From Sorex araneus (Eukaryota; Chordata; Mammalia; Eulipotyphla; Soricidae), in NCBI RefSeq assembly GCF_027595985.1, contig NC_073306.1, forward strand, positions 197,049,500 to 197,113,499: 64,000 bases of DNA, given 5' to 3'. Below are positions 42,721-54,043 of the stretch, piece after piece (positions within the stretch are counted from its first letter, which is position 1; each line of letters opens with the position of its first letter). Both the position numbers and the translations under genes were made by a program. The notes below the pieces were generated by a model. It searched no databases and had not been told where the DNA came from. It saw only the letters and a program-made list of their open reading frames with translations.

Positions 42721-43292
42721 TGTTATCCTACAGTGACTCACTATATCATAATTTCTCTTTTTATTTTAATCTTCCATTTAATACTCTAATATAGTTTATT
42801 CACAATTTATTCCACATGGATGATTTATATAACAATCACATAGGACCATGCACTTTTCACTCACACATCATACTTTTTAATGCATGCTTTTACTTCTACT
42901 AGTGATATCTTGGTCCCTTTTCTTTATAGTCTGAATTCAGCTCAATGCTCACCTTCTTTAAAAAAAAAATCCCTGTATAGTTAGTCACTTTTCTCCTTGG
43001 ATGTCCTTTTCTTCTTTGAACTTGACATATTAGAGCATCTACATTTTATTACAGCAATGATATTTTTAGTCCACTTTAAATATGTGAAATATGAGTTCTA
43101 AAGCTAGAATTTGACCAGAAATGGTTATAATTTCTGAGAACAGGCTCATTTTATGGTATCAGTGTATATGTATATTTTTCCCTAACTGTATAACAGTTCT
43201 ACCACAAGGGACCGGGAATTCTTTGTCTCTTTGGCAGTTACTATAAATCATATATAATGGGTATTAAATAAAAACTAGATAAAAGTTAATTT

Positions 43293-43438
43293 TTTTTCAC
43301 TTTTTGGGTCACAACCGGCAATGCTCAGGGCTGATTCCTGGCGGTGCTTGGGGGACCATATGGGGTGCTGGGACTTGAACCTGTGTCGGCTGCGTGCAAG
43401 GGAAATGCCCTACCCATTGTACTATCGCTCCAGCCCCC
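43293..43438 (-). mobile_element. Type A SINE with TSD
   Basis: TTTTTGGGTCACAACCGGC, CTTGGGGGACCATATGGGG and a head ending ATCGCTCCAGCCCC. The 11-bp AAAGTTAATTT flanks it at 43282-43292 and 43439-43449. Confidence 0.93.
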
Positions 43439-43449
43439 AAAGTTAATTT

Positions 43450-45190
43450 ATATTATGTGCTATAAATATCTTAAAGTAATAGAATACTAAATTTTAATAA
43501 TTTCCTGGTCATCTTAAATTACTATAGTAAATATAATTTTATTCAAATTTGAATCATGAATTTTAAGTTAACAATGATTCATTTTATCTAAAAATATAAA
43601 ATATTAAAAAATTCTCCTAAACTAAAATACACCAAGAAATGTATATTCAAACATGATAGATCAAATGAGTAATGGTTCAGGTGGGGTCATCTTCACAAAA
43701 ATATAGTTGATCCAAAATTATCCAAATTATCTCTCTGAAGAACAGAAATATTTAAGAAGCATTTTCCTGTGCAATTTATTGTTTATGGTTTTTGGAAATA
43801 CTCTCAAGGTATGATTAGTTTTCTTAAGCGGTTTTTAAATATCCTTATGTGTACCAGTTCTGGTATGTTAAGGACCCACGCTTAGCTTGAAACTAATACA
43901 CATCAGCAGAAAAGCTATTTGTAGAATCCAGATTTCTGTGAAATTTGTTTGAATGTTTCTGAATGGCCCTTGACTTGCTCTACCTTTGCCTGCCTCGTAT
44001 CGATGTCTCCCTGCACCTCGCTGACCTCGAGGTGCTGCGCTCCTTTCAAGTTTGGCAGGCAGATGGATTGTTTTCTCCCTTCCACTTAGTTTCTTTTTCA
44101 GAGGAAGAAAAAGCGTCCCGCCTTCCAAAAAACAGAACAAAGCAAAAATAAAAAGAGAAAAAAAATTATTTGATAAAGAAGGACTGCCTAGTTTGTTATG
44201 TCTTCTGCAAAATGCTTTTATAGATTTTACAGTTTTTTAGATTTATAGATTTGTTCATGTAAAAAGTGGTCTCCACCCTCCCGAACAAGGTTTAGATAAA
44301 TTAAACAAAAATAGATGATTTAATTCACTTGAAAATGGTAAAGAGAAATGGAGTGGATGTAAAGTTGGAACTGGATGAAACTTGAAAAGAGAAAAAAGGA
44401 GGAAAGGGAAAGACCAGTTAGGGAGTGGCTAGTCAGGGTTTGAGAAGAGAGTTAGGGGTTGTTAACCGCAAGACTTTAAAACCATCTAATATTTGATTTG
44501 AGTTTTGTTTTGCTTGATTTTATTTTATTTAATATTTGTTTGATTTTTTTGACGTTTGTTTGGGGAGTTCTTCAAAAAGTTATTTTGGGGTACCCCATGT
44601 GGGGGCAAGGATAGGAAGAGATAGTGTACAGAAAAGAATAAAAGCCATAGATAACACTAGAAGTTAGCAGCACCAGGAAGTAAAAACCAAGATATGACAC
44701 AACCCAATTTCATGGACTTGTCTTGCTTGAAGACTGGGATTTAAGCAACAAGAGTAGATATGAGAAAAATAGGCTGAGTCAGGGAATTGCAGCCAAAGAA
44801 GACAGCAGACTCTTGTCCCAAAATACCTCTTGTCTGTGTGGACACATGAAGCAGTAACAGGGAAACAGCAAAGATTTCTGATGAAGGTTTCTGTCCTCCT
44901 ATTATTTAGGAAAAGATACGAGATGGGGAGCATTTGCAACATTTTCAACCATATCTAACCCAACAGGTTTTTGTACTTTTCATATTGAGTACATCTCAAT
45001 GTCTTTGAGATCTCTCAAGCATAGATGCCAGCTGTTCCACTAACCCACAAATTCTTAGATATCTACCTGAAGAGAGTGTTGGCAATAATTTTGGTTGCTG
45101 TCCATGTGGGATCAGATTTGGGATAAATGTAGTGAAATTTTAAGGAACAAAAGGATTATGGTGTGCTTGAGAAAAAACTTTAAGGTAGAG
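43450..45190. other. Intergenic DNA, no gene or repeat recognised
   Basis: Mostly AT-rich. Overlapping frames near 43868-44240 on both strands are short and show no family resemblance. Confidence 0.5.
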
Positions 45191-45350
45191 ATTTTTTTTT
45201 TGCAGGGGGGGGAATACATCTGGAGATGCTCAGGGGTAACTTCTGGCTCTAATCAAGAATTATTTCTGGCAATGCTTGGGGACCATACGGGAAACTAGGA
45301 CCATGTGCTAAGCAAGCACACTAGCCTTTGTACTATGTCTTCAGTCCTTG
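45191..45350 (-). mobile_element. Type A SINE, diverged
   Basis: T-run, GATGCTCAGGGGTAAC, AATGCTTGGGGACCATACGG and TACTATGTCTTCAGTCC on the minus strand. Confidence 0.6.
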
Positions 45351-45522
45351 AGAAAGAACTTGGGAACAGTCATTCCACTGGGTGGAACCTGGGTTCTATC
45401 TGCTCTGTGAAGCTTATTTTAAGTTATCAGTTTTGCAACCAACCTCTTCAGCTTCCTCCAAAGACCCATTATATTCGCCAGAAAGTCTCTAGACACTGAA
45501 CAACCCCCCAAAAATATATTTA

Positions 45523-45690
45523 TAAGGTCAGAGAGATAGTACAGAAGCTAAGGCACTTGCCTTGCATGCAGCTAACCCTGGGTTGACTCCCTAGCACTAC
45601 ATACGGTTCCCAGAGCACTATCTGGAGTGACCCTGAACACAGCACCAGGAGCACAGTTGGATGTGGCAGTCCCTTCCCCCCAAAAAAACA
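45523..45690 (+). mobile_element. Type A SINE
   Basis: Head GGTCAGAGAGATAGTACAG, GCACTTGCCTTGCATGCAGC, CTAGCACTACATACGG and an A-rich end. Confidence 0.7.
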
Positions 45691-48109
45691 AATGAAAAGG
45701 CAAAAGAAGATATAAAAATTCAGCTATATTCTGTGCTTAGAATATGATAGATGTGTCATTATTAATTTGTGTCAAATGAATGAGTGGAAACCCTGATGGA
45801 AATAATCTGGTTTTGTGCCATTCAATTTTTACTTATGAAAGATTTGCTTTGTGCCAGACATTGTGATAAGCACTGCAGATGAGTACTTATATCTAAGTCA
45901 ACCATCTAGGAAGACGTGTATAAACATATAAGTGATGGCAAATAGAATAAAATGTTAAATGAGAAGTATAGGAAAACAAAGTGTTATAAGCTGTCAAAGA
46001 GGAGAGAGTTCTTCTCTAGTTAGGGTAGCATGAGAGACAGATCTAACGTATGAAGAGAGAGAGATCTATTGACGAAAAGAACCACAGAAAAAATTAGTCC
46101 AGTTTCATTATAAGGAAAGGCATTTTCTAGCGACCACATGCTTGTTAAACTGTTTTAAGAGGAGCACTCCTAATATCTAGCACAAATAACAATGTCAACA
46201 AGATTATAACTGTATTTTAAAGTATCAGCTATCAAGCACTTAATATGTTATTCCATATATACACAAAATTTTAATACTTCAATTTGTATGTGCTAAAATT
46301 AATAACAAAAAATTACATTATGTGCCTAAAGTCATATTACTAAATATTATCAGTCAAGGTTAGAATCTGTTTAATACCAAAGTCCAGTTTACTATGTGTG
46401 CTGCTTTTGAATAGTTTCATGGATTTATGAAAAAGTAAACAGTGAGCACAAGAGCAATGAGAAGCATTTGATGTGAACTGTGAACTGAGAACAAACTTTG
46501 TGCAATGCACATAGATTAAGGACTGTTTAGTGAGCCAACAAACCCTAGTTCAATGCTCCTCTTTCCTGCTTGTTTCTTAAACTTTGTTTTTCTCACTGTA
46601 CCTCTTCATAACCTTTAATCTCTATAATTTATAATTTGGTTTTCTCACTGTCCCCTTTTAGGAAACTTCTCATTCATTCACAAGGCTAAGAGATGGTGAT
46701 TTCTAAATTTCCACTTTTGGAAATTTACAGAAGATAAGAGACGCACTGTTCAACTACTTACCCACGTTCCCAATAGAATGCTTTTAAGATCGTTTAAAAC
46801 GCAAGCCTAACTATTCTGCTTAATAATTATATTAAGTCAAAAGGCAGACACCAAAACTGTTTGAGGACACTAGTCACACTGAATTTTGCTTGATATATCC
46901 AAACTTGAACACATACTCAATAAGTCCTTGAGAAATGGTCTCATTCATACCATTAGCTACATTCACAACTCTTATTTCCCATTAGCAGCGCTATCTTTTC
47001 ATCACAAGAACACGATTTTTCATCACAGTCCTGCTCCATTTCACAGACAGGAGGTGGTTGCAACACAATTGTACTCCTTAGGCTGCGCTTTTCTCGGCCC
47101 TCAGGTTTCCCACCACTTTATACACTTGCTGAGTACTGCTCCCTCTCAATTTTGACTCACCTCCAAGTTTTCTTCTTGTCTTGATGAAGGCGTTATTTCT
47201 TCCAGGAACCTTATCTGATCCTCCCCAAAATGTCAGGTGTTCCTCTATTCCCTTTGTTACCGCCATATCCTCCATTCCACATGGTAATTACTTGACGGGA
47301 CTAACTCTGCGCACTGGGAGTGGGGGGGAAGGTGCTTGTCTGCAGTGGTGGAATTTACTTATTTGAATAAGCAAACTTAATTTTATTTAATAAATAATTT
47401 AGTAAATATCTATTTTTCATGTTAATAAATACATTTATTTAATCCTCATTTGGTCATGAAGGAGGTCTGGTGATGACGCTCACTTTATAAATGATTAGGG
47501 GGAAAAAAGCACACAGAAATTAAATAGCTTACCCAAGTCATGTAGCTAAAAAGTAGCAGGGCAAAAATTCAAACCTGGTCCCCTATCTCACATGTTTAAT
47601 GAGTGTAATGTCTTTCTGATCATACGGAGTGGAGCTGGTTGTAGGCATCTGCTTGGTAGTGCAGAAGATGGAAGCAGATAATAGGCTGAGAAAACTGGCA
47701 CAATGTCAGAGAAAAGATCCAAAGAATGCCTGGACTGGAAGGAAGATTCGTTTTCATTCACATCTTGCTTAGTGCTGATACAACACACATCTAGCTTGCT
47801 GTTGCCTGGACTTATATATCTATTATAACATATTTATAATATTGAAACAATCATCGTTTAGTAAGACCTATTATTTTCAAGACTCTTAAAATATACCCCC
47901 TTTTAATGAAATGATAAAATTAGACAGTCCAAATCATGCAGATTATACACACAGACACACATATATATGCAGTGATTAAAATACAATTTGAAAACTTATA
48001 AAGATCACAATGCTTATAGAATTGTAGACTTGTCAAAGACAGTCTTGTGCCTTAAATTTCTTTATTTGAACAACTGTATTTTTTAAAAAAAAATAACATC
48101 AGTTTATGG
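45691..48109. other. Intergenic DNA, nothing recognised
   Basis: No exon, RNA gene or SINE seen. AFP enhancers are known from mouse in the 2-7 kb upstream of the gene, so this interval and the next are where they would be expected. I could not identify a specific conserved element. Confidence 0.45.
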
Positions 48110-49100
48110 GGCATGGGGACTACCAGCAGGTCAGCTTGTACCTGTGGGGCGAGTGTATCAGCAGCCTGATGGTGCCTTCAGACTTTAGATACCCCAAAAT
48201 TGCTGCTGTGCCTTTGGCCAGATCCCCAACAACTCGGGGCCAAGTTTACCAAGAAATTAAACATTCCAAAATTAGGTCTATGGAAGACACACCCACAAAT
48301 CACCTCTGGCTCAGCTATATAAGCTCATTTATTGGCTTTATTTCAGAGACCCATAAATCTCAAAAGAGATAGCACAGAGGTAGGCGGGAACCCATGACTG
48401 AGAGCCCCAGGCCTGCTTAGATCGGAACTGGGCCTCCTCCCCCCAGGTCTTCAGTTTTCCAGTAGCTTGCCAGTCACACCCACAAACTGCCCCGGCACCA
48501 TGTAATCTCATCAACAGCCAAGACCCAGGGACTATAAACTAAAACTAAAAAGAGTGTCACAGAATGTCCTGACCCCAAGACCACCCCCCCACGTGCTCAG
48601 GCCGAGCCTCACGCATGACTGAAGTCCTACAGAACCCAGGTAATGAGGTATTTTGTGACCTTGGACTCCGGGCTCAACGGTATCAGGAGCAGAGATTCTC
48701 TGCCCGCTTGCCCCAGGCTCCAGTGACCCAGGGGTCACACCCATAATCTGCCTTCTGCCCATGCCAGATAATCTCGTCATTGGCCACTGTTCAGATCACA
48801 CAGCTGCTTCTCCTGAAAGGGAGCACATGAGGCCCCCACAACCATGCCATCGGACTCTGCACCAGGCTGTTTCACACAGAGCACCCCAGAGGGAGGCGGG
48901 TGAGAGCCCTCTCCACCCCAAGGGACGCAGCTCCTGCAGCCCCAAACCTCCACAACCCAACTGCTGCCACGCTCAAGGCTGCTCCCCAGGCACTCAGACC
49001 CAGCCTCACATATGAGTAAACATATTCCTGGACAGAGCGGCCGCTTTTTCGGCCATACGACACATCGAAAAACACCCCCTACCCATTCTCCATAATTACC
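48110..49100. repeat. GC-rich repeat-like block with internal duplication
   Basis: Much more GC-rich than its surroundings. CACACCCACAAACTGCC at 48475 and CACACCCATAATCTGCC at 48736, each followed by similar sequence (TAATCTCATCA, then ATAATCTCGTCA), show a degenerate tandem unit of about 261 bp. Possibly a LINE or LTR promoter region; not identified. Confidence 0.45.
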
Positions 49101-49242
49101 ACACCACATTTGATAGGGTTCAGATAATAGGCAACAAATCATAGCATAAAATATATGTATATATGCATATATACATATTTTCAGATATACATACCAAGGT
49201 TCACATTACCCAAACTTTAGCAACATGTTAGTGATATCCTAT

Positions 49243-49467
49243 CACTGTCACTGTCATCCCTTTGCTCATTGATTTGCTTGAGCGGGCACCAGTAACATCT
49301 CCATTGTGAGAATTGTTGTTACTGTTTTTGGCATATTGAATACGCCACGGGTAACTTTCCAGGCTCTGCTGTGTGGGCAGAATACTCTTGGTAGCTTGCC
49401 GGGCTCTCTGAGAGGGAGGTCAGCTGTGTGCAAGGCAAATGCCCTACCCGCTGCACTATTGCTCCAA
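49243..49467 (-). mobile_element. Type B SINE with TSD
   Basis: Minus-strand copy from CACTGTCACTGTCATCCC to CTATTGCTCCA. The 11-bp TGATATCCTAT flanks it at 49232-49242 and 49468-49478. The box B region is partly deleted. Confidence 0.94.
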
Positions 49468-49609
49468 TGATATCCTATAGAATGTCTTAATGGTTCTGCC
49501 AAAATAGAACAATCTTTACACAGTTTCCAATATGGACACTTTTTTTGTAAGCATGTTCAGCAGTTCTTCATAACAGACAATACAAAATCTATTATTTATG
49601 TTTTGGGAC

Positions 49610-49735
49610 AGGGATTGGGGTTTGGGATGGAAATATCCTGAATTTAATGGTGGGAAGGTGGAATGGTGGTGGGATTGGTGTTTGAATATTGATGCAATCA
49701 ATCATTGTGAACTAACTTATAGAATGAAAAAAATT
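49610..49735 (+). repeat. Possible relative of the 3'-end module
   Basis: GGTGGTGGGATTGGTGTTTG, then an A-rich end after AATGAAAAAAA, in the same order as in 13335-13490, but more diverged. Confidence 0.3.
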
Positions 49736-50346
49736 TTTTAAAGTAATGTGGAGTTCATGCCCAAGTCAATCAGCTTAATCAATGGCTGAATAAATAGCAG
49801 TGCTCCTACATTATAAAAACAACAACAACAAAAACACATTGGTTTAATAAATGTTACCAAGTGGTAATTATAACCATATTTTTAAAATCATAGTATAAAT
49901 CCATTTTTTTCAGAGCAAATTATATACATTTTGGCTAGATATAAAATTTTTCCAAACATCTGTTCTATACAATGGATTCCGATTTGTTATAACTGAAGTT
50001 TTGTTTTCATATATTTGAGTAAAGAGCCCTCTTCAGGCGTAGAGGGAGAGTGGCCGGGTAGACACACTGACAGTGCCTCACCCCTGAAATATGCAGCAAG
50101 CCCTGTTTCTGTTGGACGGCTTTTAGGAAATTGAAAGCTACAGTGTTCACTAGAGCAGAGAACAAGCAAAATTCTAAAATAAATAGAAATTTTACTTGAC
50201 AGCACTGGAGAACTTGTTCATGCTATGATACATTTTGTATCTCCCAGAAGTGCTAAAAGTTCATATAAAAAGACACTGATAAACCTTTGTTAAAATAACT
50301 ACCGGAGGCATGACCTATGTTTAAAACTAATTTTTTTTTTTTTTAG

Positions 50347-50425
50347 GATGAGGGATGTAGTTCAGCAATAGAGCACTTGCCTTGCATGTGTGAGGCTCAA
50401 GATTCAGTCCCTAGACCTACAAAAA
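50347..50425 (+). mobile_element. ID-like tRNA-derived SINE
   Basis: GGATGTAGTTCAGCAATAGAG (box A-like), CACTTGCCTTGCATGTGTG, and GATTCAGTCCC (box B-like) followed by a short A-rich end. It has no type A or B body. It resembles tRNA-Ala/ID-type short SINEs. Confidence 0.5.
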
Positions 50426-51505
50426 ATTTCTTTTGGAAACTATACATGATCTTTATAATGAACAAACTTTAAAAGGGTGCAAAGGGGAAAAATTCACTTG
50501 TAATGCAACTGTCCAGGAAAACGCAATGTTAATACTTAGAGGTCTGTTGTTCCTGTCTTAATATATATGTATATCTATAAACACACAGAAATTAATCTGT
50601 ATAACATATTTACAAAAATTTTGTATACAAAATCTGGGGGGGAAGCAGGTAAAGTGTCAAATTTGATCTTTCTTTATATATACTATTTTCCCCATGTTTT
50701 CAATTTAGAGACATATTATAGCACATATCCATACCATTAAATATTCTTACACAAATTAATATGGTTTCACATTGCCACACTTTATAACTATATCATATTA
50801 ATCTACTTCCTATTATAGCCCATTTGTGTTTCTAGTTTTAGAGTAGTGAATTACCTCCAAAACTTTAGAAAGTATTGACTCTCAGGTCCAAAGATGCTAA
50901 TTTAGTTGGAGAACAGTCTAGGCAATGGAAAATTTGAAGTTCTTTTAATGATTTGTGTGTGTGTGTGTGTCTGTGTGTATATGCAGAAAAGACTGAGAAT
51001 CTTACAGATAGTAAGAGAGAACCTCTTCTAAAATCAGTTGTGTTTATAAGTAACCCTATAATGCGATTGTTCTGCTAAACCAACAGTGCAGTCGACTCTT
51101 CACAATTTAATTCACATGCAAAATTGTTTCTCAACAAATGAACTGAATATAAAACTTGCTATATCAGAATTCCTGATCTAAATTTTTCTATGTTAAACCA
51201 AATACAGCATACTCATTATTTAAATATGACTTACATACAAACAGGTGAAATGGAGTTTTGAGTTAAATGGTAACATTATAAGAAAATGGTGTCTGTCTGG
51301 GGTATGACATATGATAGGTATTAAATATATATATTTTAATAAATTAAATATTTCCATTAAATTATATTTTATACAAAATCTATTTTAATGTATAGCCCCA
51401 GACTGAAAAATCATTTCTGAATATTCTATAGTCTGAAAGTATTAGACACATTTGTAAAAAAGAATGATTTTGTAAGTTTTTCTTTTCATACTCAAAAGAG
51501 GTCTG
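50426..51505. other. AT-rich DNA upstream of the AFP promoter
   Basis: Contains a (TG)n microsatellite at 50953-50978. Otherwise unique-looking, with no recognised gene or SINE. Confidence 0.5.
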
Positions 51506-51664
51506 TGTCCTTGAACATAAAATGTAAATAATTCCTCTCTGTTAATTATTGGCAAGTCATCCCATTTTCAACCTAAGGATAGAGTAATAGTTACACATAC
51601 AAAGGATTACTAGTTAACAGGCAATGCCTAAGAAGGGTATAAAAGAATTCCAGCATGATTCTCA
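51506..51664 (+). promoter_or_regulatory. AFP: AFP proximal promoter
   Basis: Matches the order of the known mammalian AFP promoter. The nuclear receptor (NR5A2/FTF) site TGTCCTTGAACA is at 51506-51517. An HNF1 site overlapping an NF1 half-site, GTTAATTATTGGCAAG, starts at 51541. A second HNF1-like GTTAACAG follows at 51613-51620, and TATAAAAG is at 51638-51645. Transcription probably starts near 51665, leaving a 5'UTR of about 43 nt. Motifs are seen directly; factor names come from the human and mouse promoter literature. Confidence 0.88.
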
Positions 51665-53997
51665 ACATTCATCCTTACCACTACTAACATCTAAGAAATT
51701 ACCAATCATGAAGTGGGTGGTATCAATTTTTTTAATTTTCCTACTATCTTTTACAGAATCTAGAACAATGCATAAAAATGCATATGGAATAGGTAAGGTA
51801 TTTTGCTTTTCCCTTTGGTCTTCTCTATATCAATACTCTTAAAATGCATTATTAATTTGCCTTGATGTATTTGTCCTACTTCCTATTCCACCTTGAAGAA
51901 AATATTGGATTGGTAAACATTTTCATATGATTAGCTTGTAACTTTTCAAAAGACTTGTAAAATTATGGAAGTACTTAATATGAGTGGGTTATTTACTCCA
52001 TATTGAGTTATATTTGTATCTTTTTTATTGACTGTGTGTGTGATTTTTCATGCCATTTAGATATTTTTTGATTTTGGGACATATGGTGGTACTTAGAGGC
52101 TGTCCTGGCTTAACACCATGTGGAACCAGGGATCAAACCTGGGTCTCCCCAGGTAAAACATGCTGCACTCCAGCTCTTAGACTCATCTCTCTGGTCCAAT
52201 ATCTATATTTTAATTTCAGGAAAATGGGCCATTATTAATCTGAAGAAGAAATAATGAGGCTTAAATACAATAGAACTAGAAATCTAAAGTGAACTACGCT
52301 GAAAAAAGGATGACAAAAATGTATTCATCATTTGATTTCCAAGTTCATTAGACATGAAAGTACAGGCTGACACCTAAAAGAATTATAGATACAAAATCAG
52401 ACTTTAGTTACAAGGTTTACTGTAACTTTTCTTGTCTACCTCTGTTCTTTCCCCCTCATTTTTCTCAAGCATAAATCGAGATTTTTTTTAGAGAATTCCT
52501 AATATGTTCACAGTTCTAAAATTGCAGTTGTAAATAATTTAAATGATGACATCTACATAAAGCAATTTTCTTAACTGCCATGGAAAACACCATTTCTAAC
52601 GAAGTTTATTTTACCTTTCAGCTTCCATATTGGATTCTTCTCAATGTTCCACAGAGGCGAATTTAGTTGACCTGTAAGTTATGCTTGTATAAATGTACTT
52701 TAATATTAAAGTGCTAAAAATTTCAGCTAGGAAATTAAATAAAATTTTATGTCCTTATTAGTTCTAAAAATATAAAAGAAAAATTGTCAAGAAAAATTTT
52801 AATTGAATATTAAATTGATGTAGAAGAATTTTAACTGTTAACCCGTGCCTTTGGAATTAACCTCTAGGCTTCTTGAAATTCTAGGATACCAAAAAATTCA
52901 GATTAAAAAAATTGAGGATTATTTCATGATATTACCATAATTACCTTAATTATTATGGTAAATATGGTAATTACCTTAATTACCATACAAGAATTTAGAA
53001 ATTTTCATAATCAATACCAACAGTTTGAAAGTGCTATATTCTCATTTTCTTTGTTTTAACTACTGTTAAAATCTTATTAACAAGTAATAGGAGGCACAGC
53101 ATTCCATCTTTTATTATTGCCAGATTTCTACTCCCCACTTCTGGAATTTCCAATAAGGAACATAAAGTAATATAATGACACTGCTATTTGCACACAGAAA
53201 TCTGCTATATCAGTGCTCTGGATCAATAATCCCCGTACCAAAACTTGATCGTGCTTCAGATCGACACAGGCAGAGGTCTAGTGACCAATTGTTTGCTTAA
53301 AATAAAAGAAACTATAAGAATATAAAAACACATTTACACGTACATTGTGACCACAACAGACGAAGCACTTTTTTTTCTTTTTTGCTTTTTGGGTCACACC
53401 TGGCGGTGCACAGGATTATTCCTGGCTCTGCACTGAGGAATTACTCCTGGCTATGCTCAGGAGACCATATGGGATGCTGGGAATCGAACCCGGGTGGGCA
53501 GCGTGCAAGGTAACCGCCCTACCAGCTGTGCTATCGCTCCAACCTCAGATGAAGCACTTTCATGGGAAATTCATTCACTTATTTTTTTCACAGATACACA
53601 TACATATTAAAATACATGTGATGGGAGGAGACAATAATAAGATTGACATTTTTTTCCTGAATGAAAAGAATGAGGTTTTTTGTTGGTGGTTTTAATAACA
53701 CTTTAGCGATCACCTTCTAAATAAGTCACAAAATAGCAGAAAACAAAACCAAGCAAACAAAAAGTAAATTTAAACTTAAGAAAAATAAGTTTAAATTTTT
53801 TTATTTAAACTTGATTAAAGTCTGTTATTGAAGTATTAATAAATATTTTTGTTTCAGAGCTACTATAGCTTTTGCTCAGTTTATTCATGAAGCTGCTTAC
53901 CCAGAAGTAAGAAAAATGGTGAAAGATGTACTGACTGTCATTGAGAAACCTCTAGGCAGTGATCAGCCTGTGGGGTGTCTAGATGATCAGGTGAGTG

Positions 53998-54043
<46 letters not shown>

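Larger units (their letters stand above)
41053..42850. repeat. Inverted repeat arms enclosing 1.7 kb
   Basis: About 41053-41112 matches the reverse complement of about 42792-42850 over ~58 nt with few mismatches; the core GTTATATAAATCAT(T/C)CATG is at 41071. A third partial copy, in the orientation of the right arm, starts at 41977 (TTTATATAGCAATCACATAG). Confidence 0.75.

Noticed and set aside
48777-49142. 121-codon minus-strand frame and overlapping frames in the GC-rich block
   Set aside because: GC-rich DNA has few stops by chance, the block has internal duplications, and frames on both strands overlap.
45691-49237. AFP distal enhancers
   Set aside because: Expected from mouse at 2-7 kb upstream, but I could not point to a conserved cluster of liver factor sites by eye. 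A cross-species alignment would be decisive.
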